A stretch of DNA of 64,000 nucleotides from Aedes albopictus (taxonomy: Eukaryota; Arthropoda; Insecta; Diptera; Culicidae). Both the position numbers and the translations under genes were made by a program. Location of the stretch: assembly GCF_035046485.1 (NCBI RefSeq), contig NC_085137.1:501910536-501974535 (forward strand). The letters are read 5' to 3'. Under the pieces are notes generated by a model. It was not told the DNA's origin. It was given only the letters and a program-made list of their open reading frames with translations, and made no database searches. Below are positions 23,391 through 33,456 of this stretch, in pieces (position 1 is the first letter of the stretch; every line of letters begins with the position of its first letter).

Positions 23391-23783
23391 AACACAGTAA
23401 GGAAGACAAATTTAGTAGTTAGGATTATGGAAAATTGAAAGTTTTTGAAAATCGATTTTTTAAACATTTTGTCCTCGTTAAGCTTGGGTCCTGAAACATA
23501 AAAAACGCAGTAGGCAGGACAAAGTTTGCCGGGGACAGCAAATTCATTAACAAGTAATTTTAGAGATTTCACCAAATAATCTTGCAAAATCTTTGTCAAA
23601 ATTTTCTTCAGAAGAAAGGCAAGAATGTTATTTAAAAGCCTACATGTCTCTCGAAGATCTTCAAAGTATTTCAAACAATCACATGTTTTTCTAATGAAGA
23701 CATGACTTCAGATTCAGCAATCCTGGAGTTTTTTTTTATACATATCAGCATGACATCGAGCGTTGCTAAAAAATGTTACTTTT

Positions 23784-23907
23784 TTAACCCCAAAAGGGAT
23801 ACCTGGGGTCCATTGGATCCCAGGCGCCTTTCAGAGCTCGTCTTTGATGGAACACACTCAGCGAGGTGACGAAACTGAGGCCATGAAGGTATCTCTTTTA
23901 CGGTTAA
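23784..23907. mobile_element. TTAA-flanked MITE, copy 1
   Basis: TTAA at 23784-23787 and 23904-23907, ends CCCCAAAAGGGATACC and GGTATCTCTTTTACGG. The body shares GACGAAACTGAGGCCATGAA with the copy at 63571-63694. This is a piggyBac-type target duplication. Confidence 0.8.
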
Positions 23908-23989
23908 AACATGTGATAGATTTGTTGAAGATTTGTTTGTTAAATTTCCGATTTTTTTATCAGCACGTCAAGTCATCACTTCCGTCCCA

Positions 23990-25080
23990 AGCTACACCCA
24001 TAAACGTACTTCCAGATTCTAAACGGTCCCCACTTTATATGTACGACAATCCAACCGTTGATTGTTAGATATCCAGTTAGAGAGAGCTTCCACACTACAC
24101 GACACCACACGAGATCGAACGACGACGGTTAGGTCGCGATGTAAGATTTACTGCCACCCTCCCGACCCGATCCGATGGCACGTGTCTTCTTTTTATTATT
24201 AACTGGAAAACTGCGGCACCACCACCACTAGCATCACTTTCCGAACGAATATGGCCCCACAGATCTAGCGCGAACGACGGGAAAATGGCAAGTTATTGAC
24301 GGAGTATAGATCCAACCGAAGAACACTCGGAAATTTATGCTCAACCACGATTCGCTCGCACTATGTACTTCGACTGTTGACTGACTGACTGTTGTCTTCC
24401 CTTCCCCCAGGCCCAAACACTGCTGAGTGGCACCCGATCGTAAATTATGTTTATTATTATTGAAAAAAGAAGAAGAAATGATAGACAACCAACGACCCAC
24501 ACGGCCTTGCCACCACTGACTGCTGCTGCTGCCGTTGCACTGCCGTGGAATTCCTGCGACGACGAAATACGAATCCGACCTCCCCGCAATGGGACGCGAA
24601 GGTAAGAGAGCCCGCGATACGATGGATTGTCGGTCTTCACGTGTTCACTACCGCGCTCCGATTGAACTTGGATCAATGCCCTTTTACATACAACCTTACC
24701 CGGCCCGGCCCGCGGTCCCCAGGAGCACAGCAGGGAGGGTGTCCTAGTTATTGCAAGATTACGACTCGAACCGTCCCGGGGTGTGCTTTCGGGCCACGTG
24801 CCACCGGCACTGGTTTTATGCTGCACCATAATGGCCAAGTAACCGCCACGCACGGTCTTGTGACTGTTTGATTGCTGGCATGGTTCGGCTTGTGCAGGTA
24901 GTATAGCACGACCACGCCGCCGTAACCAGCGTGGATTTCACGCTACACCAATTTTGTTCGTTTTTAGGGCCGGCACAAGCACAACAGTATCCTCGACTGA
25001 CGGGGATGCGTGGGCGACGGTAAATCTGTGCACTACAAACGCTTTTCAGAATAATTCCACGGCTTGGCTTTCCAGAACTC
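23990..25080. other. GC-rich unique-looking tract, possibly promoter or 5' exon region
   Basis: About 1.1 kb that is clearly richer in GC than its flanks and contains none of the repeat families of the window. Several open frames overlap on both strands (up to 170 codons, minus strand, 24341-24853), but none has a convincing domain, and their composition differs from frame to frame. It contains CAC-repeat and trinucleotide-like runs (CTGCTGCTGCTGCC near 24520). A host promoter, untranslated exon or conserved non-coding region fits best. No function is claimed. Confidence 0.35.
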
Positions 25081-25081
25081 A

Positions 25082-25702
25082 CTAAATATTTATTATTACA
25101 GGTTGTGTTATTTTGTTACTATGGTTTTTGTAACAACGGTTGTTATAAAACTATACATAGTAGTTAAAATAACAAAATTTCAAACAAAACTCGTTCCAAT
25201 TGGAACAAAGCTATAACAAGTTGAGATAGAATCATAACAAGATAATATCAAATTTTGTTTGACAAAACTTGCGAAATCATAACAAAATTACAAGTCCTGT
25301 TATACATATAATGCAGAACAAATTTGTTACAAGTTGTTTTGTTCTTGGCTCCAGTGAAAATAACAAAAAATTATCGATCTTTTTCGTGACAGCATAAGAA
25401 TTATTATAAATTTTGATATAATTTTATTACAAAAAATATAACAAAGATTGCAATAAACGCATTATGAAATTATGTTAGAGGCAATTATATTATATTGCAT
25501 AACATAACAAATGTTGTTATACATCTGTTACAACATATTTTGTTATAATTTAGTTACTAAAATTATAACAAATCTTAATATAATTTTGTTATAAATATTC
25601 ACATGGGCAAATTCTAATAACAGAATTATATCAACATTTTTTATTTCTAACAACAGTTGTCATTATTATGTTATGATCTTGTTATGTGCTGCTGGTCGGG
25701 CT
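25082..25702. mobile_element. Truncated AT-rich TIR element
   Basis: Dense TTATAACAAA/TTTGTTATAA words as in 21443-21898. One end reads GTGCTGCTGGTCGGG (25688-25702); the matching left end is not seen. Confidence 0.55.
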
Positions 25703-26113
25703 GGCTTGAGATGACTTATAAGTGGCATAGTTGCCGAATATGTGAATATGCAAATCGGCATTGCAGTTTGGAGGAATCAAAATGACTGTTTTAAATCTGT
25801 TCCTACTTTCGTAAACTATATGAGTGAGTATGAACAATTCCTCCTAGCATTTTCCAAAATTTGCTGCAGAGATTCCTTCAAGAATACATTCAGGGATTTC
25901 ATCAGACATTTCTTTCGGTATTTGTCCTGGGATATCTTTAAAGGTTCCTCCAGTGATTGTTCCAGTGCTGTTTTCGCGGTTTCTTTCGGGATTTTTTCTA
26001 GAAATCCTGCAGGTATTTCTTCAGGGATATCTCCATATATTCCTTCCAGATTTCTACTAGAGATTTCCAAAAATTCTTTCAGGAAATTCTACTTGAGATT
26101 ATTCAAAAATTAT
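25703..26113 (+). mobile_element. Terminal part of the 12 bp repeat-bearing TIR element, second copy
   Basis: Starting at CTGGCTTGAGATGA this segment matches, in inverted orientation, the right end of the hAT-like element at 38019-44534. Both share ATATGTGAATATGCAAATC, TAAACTATATGAGT, GAACAATTCCTCC and the first ~250 bp of its internal repeat (GTTCCTCCAGT.ATTGTTCC, GGGATATCTCCATATAT). It is cut at the left by the AT-rich element and at 26114 by another TIR element. Confidence 0.7.
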
Positions 26114-27006
26114 CCCAACTAACAAGCCGCAAACAAGCATGCATGCTGTATTGTTGCTTTATAATAGTAATGATAGCTGAACTAAAATTATGCCGTACAC
26201 ATTCCTGTGCAAATGCTTTTTCAATTAAAAAAGTAACCAATGTTCAACTTTCTGTATCTGTATTAACAATGATAATTTAAAACACTGTTCAAGCATTTAA
26301 TAAGATTTTTATTCGACTTGCACTAATTTATTTACAAAATAGTTTAACAAGACCTTTTTTCTGCTTCTTGTTAAGTTCATGTAAAAATTGGCATATATAT
26401 CTGTACAAACCAAATAAGCGCTTTCATTTCATCATACTTCGACTCAGTGTACAGTATAAGAAACACGTGTTTTTTTACTAAACAGCAGCTGAATTAATGT
26501 ATTATTCAGTTATTAAACATAAACAGAACATTATTCACCACTGCTGAATAGGAGTCAAAGTGTGATCATTATTAAACCACAGGAAGTTTATGTTTTGATT
26601 TGAGCGCATCAATTCATCATCTCTAGGATGGCGCATGCGGGTGGCAATGGACGGGTCTCGAGTTCGAATCTTGATTTAGGTAAATTTATGTGTAGTTATT
26701 ATTTCACAATAGTTGTTCACAGCATAAGTGCCAATTATAAACTCTAGTGGAAATTGAAAAATTTTATTTTATTTATTTTTAATCATTTTTGCTAAAGCTG
26801 AATAACAACTTTACTATATAGTTGTAAAACGATTTAACAACAAACAGTTCAGATGGTACACAACACTATGCTTTATAGTTACTCCAAATTTGTGTGAACA
26901 AAACCCGAACAAAGGTTGTGGCTGAAAATTATCCAAATGTTATTCAGCTTCGTGCTTAATTAAGTCGTCATAAAGGTGCTTGTATAATGAGTGATTGTTA
27001 GTTGGG
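26114..27006. mobile_element. TIR element (CCCAACTAACAA ends)
   Basis: 893 bp with ends CCCAACTAACAA and TTGTTAGTTGGG, inserted in the 12 bp repeat block. Its interior has several TGAATAA/TTATTCAG words and a tRNA-like B box (GAGTTCGAATC) near 26661. No transposase frame is visible. Confidence 0.65.
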
Positions 27007-28410
27007 AATCCAGGAATTTTTTTCAAATTTTGTGCAAAAAATTCTTTTTGTTCTTCCAATTTCTGAACGAATTAGAAATTACTGCAGACATTTCTTCAGA
27101 TTTTTACAGAAATTGTTCTAGGAATTCGCTAAGAAAACTCTCCTATGATTCCCTAAGAAATTCCTCATCAGGATGCTTCAGGGGGTTTGTTTTCCTCATG
27201 GGGGTTGTTTTCAGAAACTCCTCCAAGAATTCCTACAAGGTTTCATCCGAGAATTCCTTCTGTGATTGTTTCAGGAACAACTCCCGGATTTTTTTTAAAT
27301 GCCACTAAGCACTCTTCTTGGGATTCCATCAGGAATTCCTCCTGGAACTGTTTAGAGTTTAGAGAATCGCTTAGAAATTCCTCTTGGCACTGCTTTTCAG
27401 ATTCCTCCTGGGGTTTCTTCAGGAACTACTACAGGGATTCCTCCAATAGTTCCTCTATGTATTTATTTTTTATGGATTCCTTCAGAATTTCCTCAAAAAT
27501 TTCAGCGATTACTTCAATACTTCCTCCTGGAGTTTCTTCTAAAATTCATTCTGGAATTCCCTTACAAATTGATTCTTGGATTTCTTCCTGGGATTCCTCC
27601 TGGAATTCCTCAAAGAATCTTTCCAGAAATTCATACAGAAATTGTTCCTGGATTCCTCTATGTGTGTCTAAAAATTCCTAGAGAGATTCGTCCAAAAATT
27701 CCTCTAGGGATTCCTCCAAAGATTTCTCAAGGAATTCCTCTGGAGATTCCACCAGGGATTCCTCCATGATTTTTTACAGAGATTCCTCCAGACATTCTTC
27801 CTGGAAGTTCTCCAGTGACTTTTCAAGCAAATCCTCTAGAAATTCTTCCAGGGATTTCTCCAAGGATTCCTCCAGTGATTCCTCATGGAATTTATTCAGG
27901 GATTCCCCTGGGAGTTCCTCTAGATTTCTCATGGATTCCTCTAGGAATTCCCCAGAGATTCCTAAAGGTATTTCTCTTAAGATATCTCAAAGAATTCCGC
28001 TAGAGAATCCACCAGAGATTCCTCCAGGAATTATTTCAGGGATTTCTCCTGGAATTCCTCCAGGGATTCTACCTGAAAGTTCTCCAGTGATTCTCCAGGA
28101 AAATCCTCCAGAAATTCCTCCAGGAATTCCTCATAAAATTTATGAAGGGATTCCTACAGGAATTCCTCTGGAGATTTCTCCAGGAATTTCTCTAGAGATT
28201 CTTCCAGGAATTCTTACAGGCATGTCTCGAGGAGATCCTCTAGGAAATCCTCCAGGAGTTGCTCCAGGGATTTCTATAGGGATTCCTCCAGGGATTTATC
28301 CAGACATCCCTCCAGAATTTCGTTCAGAGATTCCTCTAGGAATACCTTTGAGAATTCTACCAGGAATAACCCCAAGAATTCCTGCAGAAAATCCTCCAGC
28401 AATTAATGCG
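27007..28410. repeat. Well-preserved GGAATTCC 12 bp repeat array (CT orientation)
   Basis: Long runs of the unit AGGAATTCCTCC and variants (AGGGATTCCTCC, AGAAATTCCTCC). The 12 bp period keeps several frames open at once: one reads IPPGIPPEIPPG (216 codons, 27766-28416), others read Ser/Arg/Asn-rich. Multi-frame openness and unit-by-unit decay argue against a coding sequence. Confidence 0.85.
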
Positions 28411-28821
28411 GGGTAAGAAAACAAGAAGACCATAACAGTCCCCTGGTGTAGGTGGGTTACAGAAATATACAGTGCGAACAAATTTACATTCGATCAAGCT
28501 TCATTGTTCTTATTTTCCATTGACAAAAAAAAAAGTTCAAACGCTACACTTTCTTGTTATTTCTTCACCAGTGGGTTATGGTAGGTAGGTAACAACAGCA
28601 GCAGTTTGCTGGTATGTTCTACCTGGCGGGAACTAACCAAACGTTCGTTCATCATAAACAACGAACGATTTGTGTTTGTGGCTTTTTTTTCGTTGTGGGA
28701 GCCACCATCGCATCAGGCTCATCCTTTTGCTTGCCCGAAGCTTGATTGGTGTGCTTGGTCTGACACGAGACCTCGTCTTCCGTCCTCAGCTGCCAGGTAG
28801 TTGCCTACCGCGAGCTATGTA

Positions 28822-29018
28822 AATAGAGGTAATAAACTATAGAGGAAGAATGTCGCTGGCGTCGCTGCCGCAACATCTCTTGCTGGCGGAGATAGGCCGG
28901 GCTATTACTGTCAAACCGAAAAAGTATGCAGTTTGACAGATATATACCCGACATGTTTGTGGGCGAGAACAAAGGGAACAGCAGCGACATTCGTCCTCTA
29001 TAGTTTATTAACTCTATT
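28822..29018. mobile_element. MITE (AATAGAG ends)
   Basis: Inverted arms of about 37 bp share TAATAAACTATAGAGGA and GAATGTCGCTG with few mismatches. The interior includes TGACAGATATATACCCGACA. It lies within otherwise unassigned sequence (28430-29450). Confidence 0.75.
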
Positions 29019-29461
29019 GCTATGTAGCAGCAACATTACCATGCACGACTGTTGGTTGGTTGTTGTTATGCTTTGCGCGATTTGGTTGTCGTTGTCGGTC
29101 GGTAGCAGCTACGTACTATCTGCGATAAACAGAGGAAAAATCGCAATTTTACTGGGGAGCATTTTTGTTTTGCTGTTTGATTTTCGAGCATGGATAACGA
29201 AAAACCGGTGATGGATTCACAGCAAGCAGTACCTAGTGTCTTCGTTGATGGAGGCGCTGGGTAATCGATTCGTAACTTGACCCAATTTCGAAGGTACGGC
29301 GCGGCCTAACACGTCCATCAAAATAGCGGATTTGCACGTTGCTGGTGCTGTGATTCATGGTGGAAGATTTGAAACATCATAATTTTGATCTTTTTTTCCT
29401 TTGCTCCATTATAAGGTATGCATTCATACATACATTTATTGAATTTTGTTCGACATAACAT

Positions 29462-29575
29462 TTAACCTTCCTAAATGCATCTCGTTGGGAACAGCTCGCT
29501 GACGTATTATACGGTTTGGGTCAAAAATGACCCCGATCAAAGAGACGATTATCCCTAATGCACAAGGAGGGTTAA
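29462..29575. mobile_element. TTAA-flanked MITE, different family
   Basis: TTAA at 29462-29465 and 29572-29575, with inverted ends TTAACC(T/C)TCCT and TGCAT/ATGCA just inside. The interior includes GGGTCAAAAATGACCCC. Confidence 0.65.
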
Positions 29576-29814
29576 GATAATCAACATTAGTACGCCATAA
29601 TACTCGTTTTGTGACTGCCGCTAGTTGGCATTCTTGCAACATGCCCTGTCTATCGTATCCTTCCGGCTTTGGCCACCTCTTGGATACTGGGTTTGCCGTA
29701 GAGTGCAATGAGCTTGCGGTCCATCCTTTGCTGCCACACACTGTTCTCCTGCACACCGCCGAAGATTGTCATTAGCACGAGTCGCTCGAAGACTTCGAGT
29801 GCACGCAGGTCACG

Positions 29815-30610
29815 GGGAATTTCTGAAGTAATCCCTTGACATTTTTTTGGAAGAATCCCTGAAGGGTTTTCTAAAGAAACACCCTCAAAACATCTCCAAA
29901 GAAAAAAAACTCCTAGAGGAATCCCTGGAGGAGATCCTAAAGAAATCCATGGTTTCTTAGGGAAAAAGAATCTCAGAATATATTCCTGAATGACTCGCAG
30001 GGCGAATTTATGAACGGCTTCCTTTTCAGGAACTGCTGCAGGAGGTTTTCTTGAAGGAATTCATGGGTTGAATCCTGAACAAATTCGTGGATGAACCCCT
30101 GAAGAATTTCTTGAAGAAAGTTATGAAAGAATTCCTGGATGACTTCTTGGAGAATTCCGGGACTCCTGAATGCATCCCTCTAAAATTATCTCATAGAATT
30201 TCACAAGAAAATTTTGGATGAATTTCTGGGAGGAATCCCTGGAGAAATTTCTAAGAAAATTCCTTGTGATATTCTTAGTGAAATTCGATGAGAAATTCCT
30301 GGAGAAATCTCTGGAGGAATCCTTGCAGCAATGCCTGGAGGAATCCCTAAGGCGATTTTTGGAGGAGTCTCTGAGGAAATCCGGAAGGATTCGCTGGAGG
30401 AATTTCCGGAAGCATTCCTGGATAAATACCTGGAGGAATTACTGTAGGATTTCCTGGAGAGATCCCTGAAGCAAGAATTCCTGGAGCAACTCCTGAAGGA
30501 ATACCTGGAGAAATGCCTGGATGAATTCCTGCAGGGTTCCCTGAAGCATATTCTGGAGAAATTTCTGGAGAAACACCTGGAGGAATTCCTAATTAAATTC
30601 CGGGAGGGAA
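29815..30610. repeat. GGAATTCC repeat array (GA orientation), left part
   Basis: Units of the type GGAATTCCTGGA/GGAATCCCTGGA, the reverse-complement orientation of the array at 27-28.4 kb. It is interrupted by the hairpin MITE at 30611-30970. Confidence 0.8.
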
Positions 30611-30970
30611 TAGGAGGCAATCAGTGAAGTACTAGATTGAAAGTAGTGAGCTGGATTTTTGTATGGTGAGATGATCGATTCTCCATTTCTGCAATGAAAT
30701 GGTGCAAACAGCGTGGGTTATATGATTTCTTGCCTAATTTGATGCTGGTTGAGCAAAAGTTTAGGTAACTGTGTTGTTGTATTAATTATTTCTTGCAACT
30801 TCAACAACACAGTAACCCAAACTTTTGCTCAAACAGCATCAAATTAGGCAAGAAATCATATAACCCATGCTGTTTGCACCATTTCATTGCAGAAATGGAG
30901 AATTGATCATCTCACCATACAAAAATCCAGCTCACTACTTTCAATCTAGTACTTCACTGATTGCCTCCTA
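30611..30970. mobile_element. Long-hairpin MITE, copy 1
   Basis: A nearly perfect palindrome: arms of about 165-170 bp start TAGGAGGCAATCAGTGAAGT and are separated by a short loop around ATTAATTATTTCTTGC. A second copy lies at 59496-59853. Both sit in or beside the 12 bp repeat arrays. Confidence 0.9.
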
Positions 30971-31560
30971 TTCCTAGTGAAATTGTCTAAAGAAATGCTT
31001 GAAGGAATTCCTAGAGGAATGCCTGGAGGTATTCCTTAAGGAATGACTGAAGGAATTCCTAGACGAATCTCTGGAAAAATCCCAGCAGAAATCCCTGGAG
31101 GAATAGCCAGAGGAATGCCTTTAGGAACTCCTGGAAGAATCCTTATAATTCCTGAAAGTGTTCCTGGAAGAATTTCTGAAGGAATCCCAGGATGATTCCC
31201 TGGATAAATTCTTGGTGGAATTGCTGCAGGAACTTCTGAAGGATTTCTTGGATCAATTCATAGAAGAATTACTGGAGGAATTCCTGAAGGAATGCCTGGG
31301 GGAATTCCTGGAGGAGTTCTCGAAGGATTTCCTAGAGGAATTTCTGGATAAAATCCTAGAGGAATGCTTGGAAGAATTCCTGTAGCGATTCTTATAGAAA
31401 TGGCAAGAGGAATCCCTGGAGGAAGCCGTACAGAAATGGAGTGAATCCTGGAGAAATTCTTGGAGGTTTCCCGGGATGAGCTCTTCGATAAAATCCTGGA
31501 GGAATTTTGGAATTTAAGCAGATATTTCTGGCAAGTCAGCGATTCTCATGCAAAAAAATC
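30971..31560. repeat. GGAATTCC repeat array (GA orientation), right part
   Basis: Continuation of the array at 29815-30610. A 75-codon frame (31158-31385) of Leu-Glu-Glu-Phe repeats follows from the period. A short CT-oriented piece follows at 31660-31780. Confidence 0.8.
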
Positions 31561-31809
31561 CAGGTATACGCAAATAAATTAGCGAATTAAAATTCATCCA
31601 GAAACTGTGTGAAGATTTAGTTTACGTAAAAATGGACAAACAAAAAATTCTTCTAAAAAATCATCTAGAAACTCCTCCACAGGGATTTCTCCAGAAATTC
31701 CATCAGGGATTCGTTCCTGAACTCATTCAGAGATACCTGTTGGAATGTCTTCTAGAATTTCTAGATTCCTTCCGTATTTTTAGACGGATTTTTTTCTAGT
31801 CAATCTTAA

Positions 31810-33456
31810 TTCCTGCAAAACGGTGAGTCACAAGTTCCTACCTCATGCTTCCACGGGTCAAGCGATGACAAAGATCGCCAGCTAAGAGTTGTGTGCTTAG
31901 CTGGTAGTGCAGCCTGGGCACTGTTGTCCTTCTGACTTCAGCTAGATTGAGGAGGTACGTCTCGAGCGTCTGTTCATCAAGGAGGTGCGGCTCAAACAGC
32001 GTCTGTTCTGGCATCCAGCGGCTGAGTATGAAATGCTCCTTCAGCGAAAGCTATATCTAAGGTGGCAGCCCCATCACGGTGGATAGGGGATCTTAGGCCA
32101 ACAACCTACTGTTTCCGAAACCAAAAAACCGTTACAGAAACCGAATATGCTCAGCGCTAACGCCCACGTAGCGCTCATGAAGTGGGAACCTATTAATGAG
32201 AGGATAATTGTAGCTAGATTTAGAACACGGGTTCGAAACTATGATCCAATGCTACGCGCCAACCGATGCTGCCGAATTGCAAGACAAAGAGAACTTTTAC
32301 AGTCAACTGAATGCTGTCGTGGACAAGATTCCGAAAGGTGATATCCAGATATGTACTCATGGGCGACTTCAACGCGAAGGTTGGTTCCGACAACTCGGAC
32401 TATGAGCACGTCATGGGACACCATAGTCTCGGAGAAATAAGCGAAAACGGAGAGCTGTTTGCAGAGTTTTGTGGCAACAATGACATGGTGATTGGAGGAT
32501 CGCTCTTTCCTCATCGACCAGTGCACAAAGTGACATGGGTTTCCCGTGATGGCGTCACGGAAAATCAAATCGACCACATCTCCATCAGCTGAAAATGGGG
32601 ACGGAGCGTTCTTGACGTACGGAACAAACGTAGCGCCGACATTGCGTCCGATCATCATCTCCTAATCGGCGAGATTCAACTGCGCATTGCCAGGATCCAG
32701 CGACAGGAGGAGAAAATCAAGCGCCGGTTCAACACACGCCGACTGGAACACGCTGCGGTGAAAAAGTCCTTCATCGAGGAGCTAGAGAACCGTACTGCGG
32801 ATATTCCAACACTGCCGTAATTCTGCAAAGTGACGTAAGCGCCATTCAAAATGTCGATATTTTTTGGTATATTATATAAAATATCTGGTGTAAAAATAAC
32901 ACTGTGGTAGGCTTGCTGTATTAGAATGCTAGATCTAATGGTAATCTATCATCTATGGAAAGAAACTTAGAGGATGAGCAAGAGTTTTATGCATAATAAC
33001 CAAAAATGGGCCAAAACTATCAATGTCGCTTACGTCACTTTGCAGAATTACGGCAGAACAGGTGGAAGCGTAGGAGATCAATAGAGCGCCATCAAGAACT
33101 CCTTCATCGACACCGGCGAGAATAATTTGGGTGAGCTACGTACCCGGAGAAAGTACTGGAGGAAGATAGAGGACCGAAGGAACACCAAAGCCGCGATAGA
33201 GCGAGTGAAAACATGAGGAGCCAAAGCCGTGGCCCGTCAGCGGTATTCGGCTCTTGAGAAAGAAGTGAAACGCTCATGTAGACGGGACAAAAGAGCGTGG
33301 GCGGACTCCCTAGCCGACGAAGGCGAGAAAGCGGCAAACACCGGCGATATCCGTCTCTTCTACGATGTTTTACGTCGCCTTAGTGGGACCAAGATGAATG
33401 CTACGATGCCCGTGAAAGACATGTCTGGACAGTTACTGACCGACCCGGCTGACCAG
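31810..33456 (+). pseudogene. Decayed LINE (endonuclease part), interrupted
   Basis: From about 32240 the plus strand encodes an APE-type endonuclease: MGDFNAKVGSDNSDYE (near 32354), and IASDHHLL near 32640 with the catalytic Asp-His pair. A TGA interrupts the frame at 32590-32592, and more stops and a frame change follow. A MITE (32813-33055) is inserted in the linker before the reverse transcriptase. The segment from 33229 reads KRSCRRDKRAWADSLADEGE then LLTDPADQ and stops abruptly at 33456, where the R1-like LINE is inserted; the frame resumes at 37244. The upstream part (31810-32240) looks like LINE 5' sequence. The exact clade is uncertain. Confidence 0.7.
32813..33055. mobile_element. 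MITE inside the decayed LINE
   Basis: 243 bp with inverted ends of about 28 bp starting TGCCGTAATTCTGCAAAGTG, the complement closing at CACTTTGCAGAATTACGGCA. It splits the endonuclease-reverse transcriptase linker of the surrounding LINE. A TA lies inside each arm (32818-32819, 33049-33050), so a TA duplication with palindromic flanks is possible. Confidence 0.85.

Noticed and set aside
24341..24853. 170-codon minus-strand frame in the GC-rich tract
   Set aside because: Overlaps several other open frames on both strands and shows no domain; a GC-rich tract lacks stops by chance.
26620..26680. Possible tRNA gene near GAGTTCGAATC
   Set aside because: Only a B box-like word is clear and no cloverleaf arms can be paired; it lies inside a TIR element.
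27766..28416. 216-codon collagen-like frame
   Set aside because: Same cause: the 12 bp period prevents frame drift. No start context, domain or splice signals set it apart.
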